A stretch of 64,000 nucleotides of DNA from Yamagishiella unicocca (lineage: Eukaryota > Chlorophyta > Chlorophyceae > Chlamydomonadales > Volvocaceae): contig BDSL01000075.1 of NCBI GenBank assembly GCA_003116995.1, positions 124,001 through 188,000 on the forward strand. The letters are read 5' to 3'. Position numbers and translations under genes: made by a program. The notes beneath the pieces are model-generated. The model was not told the origin of the DNA. It worked only from the letters and a program-made list of their open reading frames with translations, and searched no databases. Below are positions 23,459 to 35,900 of this stretch, one piece after another; the stretch's first letter is position 1; every line of letters begins with the position of its first letter.

Positions 23459-26400
23459 TCAGCGGATGGTGGTGCGGTTCATGCTGGCGACGGTGGTGTC
23501 GGGGCCCGCGGACTTGGCCGAGGGGAACACGGACCAGAAGCGCAGCGTCTCATCTCCGGCTCCCGTCACGATGGTTTGACCGTCCGGCGAGACCGCCAGG
23601 TACAGGACGCGCAGCGTGTGGCCTGCGAGGTGGCAGTGGTCGTGAGGGGGCAGTTGCCGCAGAGAGGGATCATTCAGAACCATTTATGAGATGGAGTGGT
23701 CCGGGAAAAGGGCCAATCACCGCCAATCAAGACGCTTGCCCTGCTGCCATTCTCTTAACGAAAGGGCTCCACGCGTCCGGTACGCGACGATCTCCCACGC
23801 CTCGGGTACACAGCTACCGATGCACATCGGGTGGTGATGGCAGTCTGCGTACACCAACCGCGCGCGGTGTGGCGCCGGCGGGCGCGGAAAAACGACGCCC
23901 GAGCATGCCATGCGGCCACATGGAGCAACGTGATGCCATTCCGCAGGCTGTAACCGTCGTTGATGAAATTGCGTTCAGAAGCGCAATTCGTGCCTGCCTG
24001 CCCCCCCTCCCGATCCAGCGAGGGCGCACCCGTCAGCGTGGCCAGCTTGGCCATGGAGGGGTACTTCCAGATGATGACCTGGTTCTGGCTGTAGCCGTGT
24101 GTGGACACGATCTCGTTGACGTTCTTGGACCACGAGATGTTGCACACCTGGAGGGGAGGGGGCCGCGGAGGAGCGCGTGTTGGTCGGACCAGGCAAAGTA
24201 TGGGGGCGGGGCGAGGCGAGGCGACCGAGGGAGATGTGCCAGCGCGCCCACATTGCAGGAGCGCGCAGCCGGGCGGCCACCCCGAGGGACCAACGAGGGT
24301 GCGCGCCGCTGCAAGGAAGCACCGCCTCAGGGGGTGTGCGGACACCAGCGGCAGGGGACGGCAAACGGCAGCCGGGCGCAGTGATGCAACCGGACGCTCA
24401 TCCCTCCCTCATCCCTCCTACTTCGGTAGCCTACAGCCCTGTAGTCAGACCAGGACCCCGCTTTGCGCGCCTCCACGCGGCATGTACGGCCCCCGCTGCA
24501 GCCAGCCAGCCCCCCGGGTTTCATACATTCCACCTATCCACCTATCCATTCATCTATCTATTCATCCACCCACCTGGCTCCCGGTGTCGATGCAGTTGAG
24601 CGGGGTGCCATTGGCGGTGTTCCAGAAGCGGATGCAGCGATCTGCCGTTCCGCCGCCGCTGGCGAGGAGGCTGTGCTGGTGCGGGGACCACGCGATCGCC
24701 TGCAGACGAAACGGACCACCACCACCACCAGAAGGCGACTACCGTCATGAGCTTTTACCCCGTGTGGCGATCAATGCAGGAAGCCAATGCAGGAGGCCGC
24801 CGAGACAGGCAGCGCGCAGCAACATACCCATCACCTCGTTCCGTAACGAACAGCGGAACGACTCGGCCGTTCACCACATCACCCCACTCATCCTCGGCAT
24901 CTGAACCGAGGGCTCCCTCCTTCTTAAGGCATCTGAACCGAGGGTTCCCTCCTTGTTAAGGCAAGTTTCCTTCCTTGAGTTTCCTTCCTTGTCCCGCTCA
25001 CCTTGACCGCGGCTGTGTGGTCCGAAAACTTTAGCACCGGCGTCGTGGCTGGCAGCGACCAGATGTAGAGCTGGTTGTCGTTACCCCCGCTGGCTAACTG
25101 CCGGTCATCAGGCGACCACTGGGGGGGTTAGGCAGAAGACGGGGTCGGGTCAGGGTGAGGTCGACGGCGGGAGGAAGACGGGGGCATCAACACGGAGTAA
25201 AACTTACACACACATCACATCCACCATCTCCTCTAAACCCCTGCAACGAAGCGGGCTGTTCGCGGCCGTCCGGCTGGTTAACAATGTCCGCGCCGCAGCG
25301 GCCGTAAACCAACCCAACGCACGGGAGGCGGCGCTACCTGCGCTGCCGGCTCACCTTGAGGCCGCACACCTCCGAGCGGTGGCCGACCAGCTTGGCGGTG
25401 AACTGCTCGGGGCAGCGGATGTCGCGCTGCAGGATGTGGCGGTCGCGGCTGCCGCTGCACAGCACGTGGCAGCCCCAAGCCTGCGCGCGCAGGCAGCAGG
25501 GAGGGCACCAGGGAGGGCATCAGGGAGGGCACCAGGGAGGGCACCAGGGAGAGCACTCGGCATGGCCTTCAGCGGCAGCCTGGGCCGGCGGGGATGGAGC
25601 TCCACCGCATGCCGCAACCCGGGCAGGGAGCGGAGCATATCGATACCAGCTCCAGCCATATCCATGGCATGGCCCTCAGCTCTTTACTACCTGCCTAGCG
25701 CTCCAGCGCTAGAGACGCGACGCTGGCCACGCCAGCTGTATCTAAGCCCCCCAGCAGACCGCCGGGGGCCATCCCAGCGGCCCACACCCTTCCAGCTGCC
25801 GCCCGCGCACCCCACCTGCGTCCCCACACGGGCACGGTGCCCCTCCAGCGTACGCAGCTGCTTGAGCTTCGCCACGTCCCAGATCTGCACCTTGCCGCTG
25901 TTGGTGCCCACCGACAGGTACGTGCCGCGCTTGCTCCACTCCACGCTGCACACCGTGTCGTGCGGCGCCAGGTCGCACAGCTTGGTCACCTGGGGCCCGA
26001 CCGGTAGGCGGAGGGGGGGCAGAGGGCGGTAGACGGGGGCCACAGCGCGGTCGATGGGGGGGGGAGGGCAGGGCGCGGTAGGCGGGGGGCACAGCGCGGT
26101 CGGTTGGAGCGCAGAACGCGGTAGGCGGGGGGCGCAGAGCAGGGCGAGTAGGGCGGCGCCCGAGCTGTCTCGAGATGCCCCGAGCTCCGGGCCCCGACAC
26201 CCGTGGGCCGCTGTAGGGACGGGCTAGCGGTCACAAAGGTTCTCCCGGCGCGCGCCCCACACGGCTCACCCCAGCCACCACCACAGACACGCCCATCCGC
26301 TGACCCAACCAATCGATTCCAGCGCTGTCGTCTCCCTCCCTGCAAGCACAGCCCCCCTTCCCGATATTTACTTCGCCGGCTCCAGCCAGCCCGGCCCCTG

Positions 26401-27807
26401 GCCTGCATCTGCGTTTTGATGCCATTTCCCCCTCACACCACCCCGCCCCGCCGTGCCAAACACTCCCCTATGTTTCCATTTTTCTTTACCTTCTGTCGAA
26501 CCACGGACCCCCATCCCCGCCCCGCCGCCCCTACCGTGCTGCTGGTCGCGGACCACAAGTACACGCATGTGCCCAGCCCCACTGCCAGCACGTTCTGTGA
26601 CGACCAGTCCACTAGGTTCAAGTAGAAGTCGTCCGCCAAGGAGGGAGCGTCCAAGACCTGCGGAGAGTCGCGGTTGCAGATAGGGCAGGAGGCAGGTGGA
26701 CAGGGATAACCAGGTGGACAGGGATAACCAGGTGGACAGACACCAGTCCCAAACGCGTGTGCGCTGAGTACCATGTTCCATATGCTTCGCCCCGTCCCCG
26801 TCCGCAACCTCAACCTCACTCCCCGGGCTGCAGGAGACAACATCATCGACACACCTTGAAGGGCGCCCGCGCTATCTTGCGCTGGGCTCGCCGCGGGCTG
26901 GCGAATGGCGACCCGGCGGCCGTGTCGTCTCCCACCGGGGACACTACGAAGGGGCTCTGGGCCGCTGGGCCGCCGTGTGGGCTGTGCACGTCACCAGTCT
27001 TGAAGCGGAAGAGGCTCTTGCCCGGACTGGCGGGCGCGCGAAGCTGCTCCAGCTGCTGCACCTGTCGCACATAAATCAGAGGCCGCAAGTTGCCGCGTCA
27101 GAGGCGACGCAAAGGGGAATATTCCCTACCGTCCGGCAGCCAATGACGAAAATGCCGCCGAGCGGCGCCGTTGGCGCGCCGACTTCTGGCACGGCAGTAC
27201 CTGTCCTTTCCTACCTTATCCGGGGAGATGGGCCCTGGGCAAGATGAGCCAAGGAGCTCGGACCGTAACAAGAGGTTGTATGCCGGATTCAGGTCCTACG
27301 AGGGCGCACAGCAACGTGCGGGAGAGATCGGCCACAACGCCACATTGAGGGTGCGGCCGGAGGGTGCGGGCTGCAATATGCCGTGTGCTATGCCGATAGT
27401 GACTCAACACGCTCCCCTTGCATACAGCCGTAAGAAGGTCGTTGCAACGGCAGGGGGGTAGGGCTGTGTGTAGGCGCCACCCGCCCATTGTTGTTTTCAC
27501 ACAACTCCTCCCGGAGCTTCTCCGACATTCATTCACTCACCTCCCTGTCTGTCGCCTGTTTGAGGACGTCCGATGTTGCCATTTCACGATCGAGGATGCT
27601 GTACTCAAGCCGAGCTGCCGCAGCCCGCGACGGAATAAAACGATCACTGTATGTTACTCGAGACTTGGGAGACCATAAGGGGCTGCGTACTGGGCTGGAG
27701 GTGTGCAGGTTGTGCCGGCTATGGTCCCGCAATGGCGAGGCTGGTTGCGCCTGCTGCGACGTGGAGGGTCCGGCAGCTGGCGCATACTCGGGCTCCATAG
27801 CGGCCAC
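23459..27807 (-). CDS. CDH1: CDH1/Fizzy-related (CCS52) activator of the anaphase-promoting complex
   Basis: Ten exons in transcript order: 27807-27541, 27295-27215, 27061-26855, 26657-26535, 25989-25816, 25480-25355, 25118-25002, 24699-24574, 24147-24030 and 23622-23459, giving 500 residues. The N-terminal C-box is DRFIPSR (55-61), followed by [11 protein letters not shown] and [29 protein letters not shown] leads into a seven-bladed WD40 propeller ([74 protein letters not shown]). The protein ends in the Ile-Arg tail that docks on the APC/C. CDH1 brings D-box and KEN substrates to the APC/C in late mitosis and G1. 'RSELLG', 'SKNVNE(I/L)[10 protein letters not shown]' and the IR tail favour CDH1 over CDC20. 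The start is the first of two close Met codons (MAAMEPEY). All junctions are GT-AG. Confidence 0.96.
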
Positions 27808-28563
27808 AAGCCGGGGCCAGACGGCCCCGTCGGCTCGGGGTTCGACCCAAGACTTAACGATTTATGTAAGTGGCGCGCAAGCACGCTAAGACCAGCACCA
27901 GCCGAAATCCACCTGCACTGCTATGGCGAATTGTCGCCGGAGATGATTTTGCAGAGCAGGAGGAGGTAGGATACGGGGAAGGCGTGCAGTCAACGAAACG
28001 AATGGCGCGGAAATGTATCGCAAGCCTTTGGCCCTGTAGTAGCCGTAAGTTTCGCGTCTGGTCAACCTATGGCTTACTTGTTGAGACAGTGAAAGGTAAG
28101 TAGCTGCTGGATATCCGGCGTCTGCTATTAGTTATCGAATCGTCGGAGTGGAACGATCCATCGTCCATGCAGCCCCCAAACATAGTCCCAGGGTCTTCTT
28201 ACAATATATGAATCAAAACCATTTTGATCAATATACCTCTTTGCATGTGAAACATACCGCAAATTGCGTGCCCCGTGCCCGCTGCACCAAGTCTCCACTA
28301 AACAGTGTTCTCAAGGACAGTAGCCGGCACTCGTACCGCAAGCAAGACGCATCAACATGGTGCGGCCTCTTCGCCATCCATTGCTGCGCAGCAGAACAGC
28401 CTTCAAACAGCGCTCCCTGTTAACGGTAAACCCACCAAACCCCCTGCCGTACTCTCCTTACGGCACGTTCCTACCCACCCTTAGGTGCACCCGCTCTTCC
28501 AGTCGATTGTGGAAGTTTTTCAACGGCCACCACGATCCTAAACTCCTGAAGCTTAAGAGGCTC
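27808..28563. other. Intergenic region between SEC11 3' end and CDH1 5' end
   Basis: Both neighbours run on the minus strand. This stretch therefore holds the SEC11 3' UTR and the CDH1 promoter and 5' UTR. No additional exon was recognised. Confidence 0.5.
28199..28203 (-). terminator. Possible poly(A) signal TGTAA of SEC11
   Basis: TTACA on the plus strand is TGTAA on the minus strand, about 360 bases after the SEC11 stop. Confidence 0.35.
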
Positions 28564-30245
28564 TCAGGCCTCCTTGTTGGTCAGCACAAGGAAACCCAGC
28601 ACGGCGATGAGCGCGTACTTCAAAGTGGGGTAGTCGTTCATGAGGATGGTTACCATGCCCACCTTTGGAAGGAACCTGTAGGGCAGAGGGTGCAATGTAC
28701 CAACCGTAGACGCCCATTAGAAAACCAGGGCCACATCGTTTCCAAGGGTTTCCTCTCGGACCCCCCCCCCCTTCCTCGAGGGATATGCAATATCAGCATC
28801 CACGGGCAGACAGCATGCATTTGACGTCTAAAACCCAATTAAAGCGGCGCAATATGCAAAACGTAAGTAGGCCGTGGTAAACTGTACAGCCGCTGGCGCA
28901 TGCACGGTGTGTGTCCCTAGACGGCTTGCGAGTTCAACATGTGAACAGCGCGGCGCTAATGCCAGATCCGGTGAAACTAAGGCTTGCAACCTTCTAGCAA
29001 ATGTTCAGATTACACGGAGGTCCACGGCGCCGCACAGGCGCTGGCGTCGCTCTGCATCGCAGGCTTGATTCGTGTGTCAGTCCAGGGTAGCTTCACAACC
29101 CGCACTAGCTCAGTTACGCGATATTTGTTACGCAGCCACGGCAGTGCAGCCAATGAAGTCTTCCGCAGATGTCCCGATCTCTTGTGTACATAACTGCCGT
29201 ACGTACGGTACCTATACTCGTTGATGCCCGGATGCCCCAGGGCTAGGGTTTGCCCCCTGCTCGCTTACTTACGAACAAGGCGAAGGTCGCTGACCTACAA
29301 TAGGCTGACGACTGCGTGACTAGGAGGCGCGTTTACTGGCGCGCCAGACATCCCAAGAATGCAAGCGCCGTAGCTATACATGACCATTGCAACATGCCGC
29401 GCCCAAGCGCTCACTTACCCGACTGCTCTCCCCATGATGTGGTGCTGGTGCAGCCATTCCTGACCCTTGTTGTACAGGGCACGATCGTCTCCGTAGTTGT
29501 TATCGCCCTGGAAGAGACATGGGCAGGGGTCATCGGAGAGCGGGACGAGTGCGCAGGTCCCGCAAGAAGGACAGACTGCAGATCTGGAAGGCTCATAACG
29601 ACACGACCACATAAAAACCCTACCCGCGCCTCTTCGTCTCGGGCCATAATACAGCACAGATCCTCTCCCCAATACACGAACCGCTTTGCAGCCTCTCAAC
29701 CATGGCTCAGCGCACCTTGGTTAGGACGTCTATGTGAGTGCCGTTCCTTCGTTCATGGACCTTGATTACGCGGTGCACGATTGGGATGTCGCGCCCATCA
29801 AGGTTGAAGACGACGACCTCGCCAGTACGAATGGGCTGTTTCCCCATGTTTAGGAAAAGGATATCGCCGCGGTAGAAACCAGGCTCCATGCTGCCACTTA
29901 GCACCACAACCACCTGCGGTATCGAGGCTTTGTAATTGAAAAGTTGACGTGTGATATTTGCAAACCGTTGGCCCATGGCCATAGACGCACCGGTGACTCG
30001 CTGCCCGTGACGAGCATGAGCGATTTCCAGATCATGAGCGCTGAAGTGACGATAAGGCCTGCCGCAGCCCACCAACACATACGAAATAGCTTTACATTTA
30101 CAAAGCTAAGTCAAAGCCTTGCGAAGCAGCTTCGGCACAGCGCAACCAGGGTGAAGTTCCACTTGCCTAGCTGCACGCCCTGTGTCACCATTTGGCGCAC
30201 ATTCATACGCCGCAGCTCTTTATACGTGTCTGTTATATACTCCAT
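28564..30245 (-). CDS. SEC11: SEC11, catalytic subunit of the ER signal peptidase complex
   Basis: Five exons in transcript order, 30245-30167, 30058-29991, 29913-29716, 29507-29419 and 28675-28564, give 181 residues, the normal length of the family. The protein begins [20 protein letters not shown], then one membrane segment ([19 protein letters not shown]). The catalytic region follows: [17 protein letters not shown] with nucleophile Ser57, VHRVIKVHE with His96, and GDNNYGDD with Asp122. A C-terminal hydrophobic helix ends in LVLTNKEA. The enzyme removes signal peptides from secretory and membrane proteins in the ER. Intron 1 begins CTAG|GCAAGT, the consensus of GC-AG introns, and no GT donor gives the conserved VQLGLIV junction. 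The gene is divergent from the ammonium transporter. Confidence 0.97.
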
Positions 30246-32908
30246 CTTGTCGACAAACAAACCCAAACACAGCTACTAGCCTAAGTATTGGTGAATAATT
30301 TAGGATGTTGAGCTTCCCGATTCGTTACGTGGGATGTGCGGAGACTAAAGATAATACTACTTCACCTTAACAGGGCAAGCACCATACGTACGACAGAGTC
30401 CGGCGGTGTCCGGCGGTTGAAATTCTTTTTGCCTACGGCGCAAAAACTTGCAGCAGCAGCCCGATCAACGGCTTCAAAATCGGAGTGCACACCTGTCAGC
30501 TCGCCCCTGCCTCAAGAGAGATCCAGTACTGTTTCGTCACCTGCCTGCCTATCTGGTCCCCCCGGTAGGCCCCGGTCTTCCTTGTTGCAGTCGCTTTCTG
30601 GCCCCCGAGGGCAGCCCTGGCCGCCTTGCAGCGATAAACGCCAGCAGCAACAAGAACTGATCCCTCTACCTCAGTTATCCACAGCGGGCATGTTCTCCTG
30701 ACAGACGGTGCTGCCGCCTGGCCAGGTCAGCTGCGCCTGCTGGCTTTGATAGCGCGTGCGGACGAAATAGGCTTGCGTGCGAATGCCCCGGGAATGGCAT
30801 TACATGCCCTTACAACCGAACGGGGAATGATGGCGCCATCTTTTAGCCGGCACGCAGGTGCACGACTGCTCCTGCCGGTGTTGAATACGACTACCCGGGC
30901 TACCCTGCTTTATCTACGCACGTAGCTGTGGGTCCTACGGAACCCCATCTGCAGCTGTAAGTACTGCTATCTTGCTCGCATCTTGATGAAAGGCTGACCT
31001 AATTGCTCACTCTCAAGGCCTCCCAGCCCCTGGCTGTGGATCAGCCATGTCAGGTGGCTCATCAGCCTCGTTGGCAGAGTGGCTTATGTGCGCCTTATGA
31101 TGAGCAGAGCAGCGCGGCATGAGGAAGTGGTAACTTGGAAGCCCAGAGCAGGCGGATGATCCTCCCATACGAGTTGGGGATCAGGGGAGGCGAAAGGCAA
31201 CATGCCATGTTCCGACCATGTTCCGACCGGACGGAACCTGCGCTGGCAGGACCATCCTGGTGTCGACGCCTGTCAACTCGGGCGGCCGTCGGCTCTGTGG
31301 AGGCGTGCAGTCTGCCGGATGGGAGCATGAAGCAAAGAGCGCGCCTGAGCGCACAGCCGGTCAAACGCGAACCATGTACCGCGCGGCAACCCTGAACGTT
31401 TTTGGTACCGTGAAATTATCGTTCAGCCGGCGGGAACGAGAACCATACAGTCTCAACCATCCCCGTTGCGATAGCTATGTGATGCCTTCAAGGAGCGGGG
31501 CTCGCCGCGCTGTCGCCATTCAAGGTTCGTAAACCTTTTCACGATGCCTCTGGTTGAATGTGAGACACAAATACGCGCCGGAACCTTTAAGCGCCTCCAA
31601 AGCCCTCATTGTGGCGGTCCGCGATGTCATCCACGAAGAGGGCGCGTCGCGGATGGTGTCAGACCAGGGTTGTTGTGACAACCTTGAGTACCCCGTGCTT
31701 CTTTCCAATCTGTTCGTAGTTTCAGCAATGATTTTAGCAACACTCCTTGGACCAAGGCGGAACGTCGGGCGTGGGAGATCAGCGGTTCGGACTGGTCTTT
31801 GCCAAAACATAATCCTTGCAGTAGAGGCATCATAGTTATTTATGTAAGAAAAAGCGTATTATTTGGCGAGGCGGGGTTTGGGGCGAGGTGGGCCTGTTTG
31901 CCCGGAACCTTTGGGGCATCTGCTGGCTGCTAGCGCTGGCTTACGGTGAGTTCTCGGGGCTGGACTCGCCCGGGCTTGTGGACATTGTAACTTGTTAATA
32001 TTACTTAACGAAAGGCGAATCGTAGGTATGGGAAGGAGTCCCAAAGATTTCCGCCCGCTCATCAATGTTGCGGTTGGCTGCACGATCCGGCGCCATGATC
32101 GGATCGTCTTTGCGCCGGCCACAGCTCCTCACAGTCTTATACAGGTATCGGACATCTAATTGCCTTACCAGCATCTGGTCACTCTGCCTCGCTAGCGCCG
32201 CGAGTACCGTACTGCCTATCTTCTTTATGCCAACACTGTAACGATTTTTTACAAGGAAAAAATCATTCATGCCTTTCTACTGTATCCTTCAAAATGGTGC
32301 TGTTAATAGGGATACGAAATATACGAAATAGACCATTTGGGCCCGTTGATGTCTCAGAACGTACAATCATGTTTTGCAATGGCGTGAAAATATGTCCCTT
32401 TAGATGTACAAATGTCAGATACATAAATCGCTGCAACTCTCGACGTGGCCAGGACTGTCGGATGGCGATTTGCGTTTGACCTGCTGCGATTGAGGCCTTG
32501 AGGGTCCCTGCGTAGTAGAGCAATGCAGATAAATCCAGTTCCTGTATCCAAGTTAGCTGCTCACACCTCATTTCGTGAGGCCCAGGCTTCAGGGTTGCCG
32601 TATTTAGCCCTAGTGATCGTCCCGTGACCGCCCTATTTACTAATTACCATCGGCATTCTACAAGAGCGACACCTTAGCGCAAAAATATAGACTCCTAAAC
32701 TGAACAAAAACTAGACAGGTTTGCTAAGTCGCCTATCTGAAAATAACAACCTGATGAACCAGAGGCCTAGACTGCATATGGACAACACATGACATACCAC
32801 TCGTAAACAAGGATTCATAGTATACATACCTGACTTTTACCCTCAGCCCCCAAAGTCATTGAACATTACCAACTTCCTGTTTCGACCGAGCATCCTTGGA
32901 GCCATACA
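30246..32908. other. Divergent intergenic region SEC11/ammonium transporter
   Basis: About 2.7 kb lies between two divergent starts. Frames such as those near 31218-31532 and 31520-31810 lack splice partners or family motifs. A short direct repeat (CATGTTCCGAC, twice near 31207) with an imperfect palindrome is visible at about 31207-31232. Promoters for both genes must lie here. I could not identify defined nitrogen-response sites. Confidence 0.5.
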
Positions 32909-35900
32909 ATGAGTTATAGGGGATGCCCCGAGGAAGTGTTTCAACGTTTGGAGGCAGCGCTGGAATCAATGCCAAATCCGAACTTGCTTGCCCGTGCTAT
33001 TTGCAACACCATCAAACAAGAACCAGGGATCCATGTAGGCCTAAGGGAACTATAAAGGTATTCATGTGCAAAGCACGTTGACAACGTACCTGATGCGTTT
33101 CGCCGTGCTTGTGTCTGGCAGGAAAGAGTGGAGGCTCTTAGCTATGGCCTCAACCAGTTCTACCTTCTGTTCGGAATAGCGTTGGTCTTTGTAAGTAATT
33201 CTTGAGTCCTGCTTGGCCGCGATGCTAGCTAGTTGCGACGTGTCCAGCTGTGCCGGCGCTCGATGCTGCGCCAAGCCACGACAGTAATGCTAACATCGCC
33301 GTATGCCCTGTGGTGTATTGTGCAGGTTATGCACGGAGGATTTGCTATGGTGAGTCACGGACTCCCTGCAGTTGTCCTGCGAATATGGGGTCGGCTTCTG
33401 GGGCCGACCCGAGTTGACACACGACCTCCCCGATAACGGAATGATGGGAAACATAACAGAGCTGCTTATAGCATGCTGATCTCGCACGTTTGTTGGGCCG
33501 CGGGGTTGTTACACGCCATTCCCGTCTCGCTGTTCGTTACCGGCAACCGCATTCTTTCGCAAACCATCTTCATCGCTCCAGGGGGCAACTGAAAGTTAGC
33601 AGACTCGACCCTACTCCGCCCCATTGGGGCCACACTCGCCGTCGCCATGCCATTCCTAGCCTGTACGGCATCTCACGTGGCGGTTGCCACGCACGACCCC
33701 ACGCCAGCCACACACACATCGCGTCTGTACAGGTACACGCTGCCAGCCACTGGAAGAACACGTTATCAGCACCCTCTGATTGTAACCACTGGCACTTTGT
33801 CGGCATGTCAGCCCCTCTGATTGTAACCACGCTCACGGCCATACGTTATCCCGACGTGCTTTGTGTATGTTTGAATGTCCCCGTACGTACTTTGTATATG
33901 TTTAGATGTCCGGACGTATTTTGTATATGTTTGTGTCCGGACGTGCACTGGTGGCTTATGGACGGGAACTGCTGTCGCCCACTGACAGCGCACACGTTCC
34001 CTAGCCAATGACTTCCCAAATTAGTCAGTTATTTGTGAGAATTCTGGGACACTGGGCCGTCTGGAAATGCGTACCCCTGCCCGAACACATACCTTTCTGC
34101 CAGTGCCCGGCAGACCAGTGCGAACACACAGCAACCGGGAAAGACGTCATGCTACGTGATATTGCTCTGCCGCTGGGCCCTTCCAGGATGCTGCATCGCA
34201 ACACCAAGGGGTGCTTTGTAGACAACATGTTTGTCCTGGTCATTGCGAAGGCGCCCCCTGCTGCCGCCTGCTGCGTCACTCCGCACTGCAGCGCTGGTAA
34301 TCCAATGCTGGCATCGCCGGGGCCGGCTTCCGAAACCAAGCCCTGCATCCCCCACCGAATTCCCCCCCTGCAGCTTGCTGCCGGCGCCATCCGTTCCAAA
34401 AACGCCGTCAACATCCTGCTTCAGACGTTGATGGATGCGACTGCATCCGCCATCATGTGGTATTGCATCGGGTAGGTCGTGGGTGCAGCGGCCGGTGCGG
34501 CCCGGAGCTGGGCTGATCGGGGGCCGAAGCAGCCCAACGGGTCAGAGCCGTCGCAGCTCCGATACACGGCATCGCCGCTCCTGGTGTTTGTCGTACATGG
34601 GATCGGAAGCGGGTCCGCGGGGATCCGAGCGGGCGCTGCTGCCGCCTGCTACGATTCCGACAGTGTGCGCACGGCCCTGGCCTGTCTTGTACGGAAGCAA
34701 TGCACTACGGCATCACATGACCCTCCCCGCCCCGGCCTCCGAACCCCGCTGCGTGCACACTACTCCTATGAAGGTACGGGTTTGCGTCTGGCATCGGTGA
34801 CAACCCCAACCCCTTCATCGGGGACGCGCTGTTCGCTCTGGCCCGCGCTGGCAGCCACAACACGGGGAGCAGTACAGGTGGGTGGCTGAGTGGGCTCGGG
34901 GGGCGGCCAGCTCCTGTCTGACAGCGCCAGCAGCATTCCTGGACCATGGCTCATCCAGAAACCCGTATGCAATACTCCTTCCGTGCGCAGACTCCGCCCC
35001 CTCCCCTCCCCTCCCCGCACTGCCTTCTCCTCCTCCTTCAGGCCGATGGCTGGACTTCGTGATCCAGTGGGCCTTCTGCGCCACCGCCGTCACCATCCCC
35101 GCGGGTTCCGTAGCGGAACGGTGCAATTTCAACGCATACCTATGTGAGCCAAGCTGTGGCGGTCCGATCTGGAATTCTGGATGGGGTTTGAACGCTGCCG
35201 GGGGGCCACACTACCGGTATTTTTCTTGCGTATCTCGACCCCCTAAACACGCTCTTCGCTTTAATACTTGCCTTCAGCTTGGATAACTGATACCAGCAAG
35301 CCCTTCCCGGCTGCCAACACAGGCTACTCGCTGTTCATCTCCGCCTGGCTGTACCCAGTGGTGGCGCACTGGGTGTGGTGCGTGGAGGGCTGGTTGGGGT
35401 ACGGCACGTTGCGCCCGCTGCTGGACGTCGGTATGATCGACTTCGCCGGCTCGGGCGTGGTTCACATGCTGGGGGGGCTGTCAGGTGCGGGGCGTTTTGC
35501 TGGCCCGCTGGGGCAACAGGGCAGGGCGGGCGGGGCGTGTGGGCATGCGTTGGGGTCTGAGGGTCGGCGTGCGTGGGGCTTCGCGGCAGTAGTAGCAGAG
35601 GGTGCGTTAGCGGGTGCTCCTGCGCCAGCGGGCGTTCCTGTGGGTGTGGAGGCGGTCAGCAGCAGCTTCGTCCGCAGAAGGAGGGCAACCCGAGTGGCCG
35701 CGGACGAGGCAATTGGCAACCCAAGGCAACCCGCCGAACACACGGTAATTGAAGCTAGCGTTCCCTACCTGCCACAGGTCTAGCAGGCGCGATTATGCTG
35801 GGCCCTCGCATGGGACGCTTCGACGTCGACGACAGACCGCAGCCGCTACCTGGTCACTCCGCGGTGCTGGTGGTGCTGGGCACTATCCTGCTGTGGTTCG

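Noticed and set aside
26700..26735. GGGATAACCAGGTGGACAGG pair considered as a homing endonuclease site
   Set aside because: It is a short direct repeat inside a CDH1 intron that does not match a known recognition site and has no endonuclease gene nearby.
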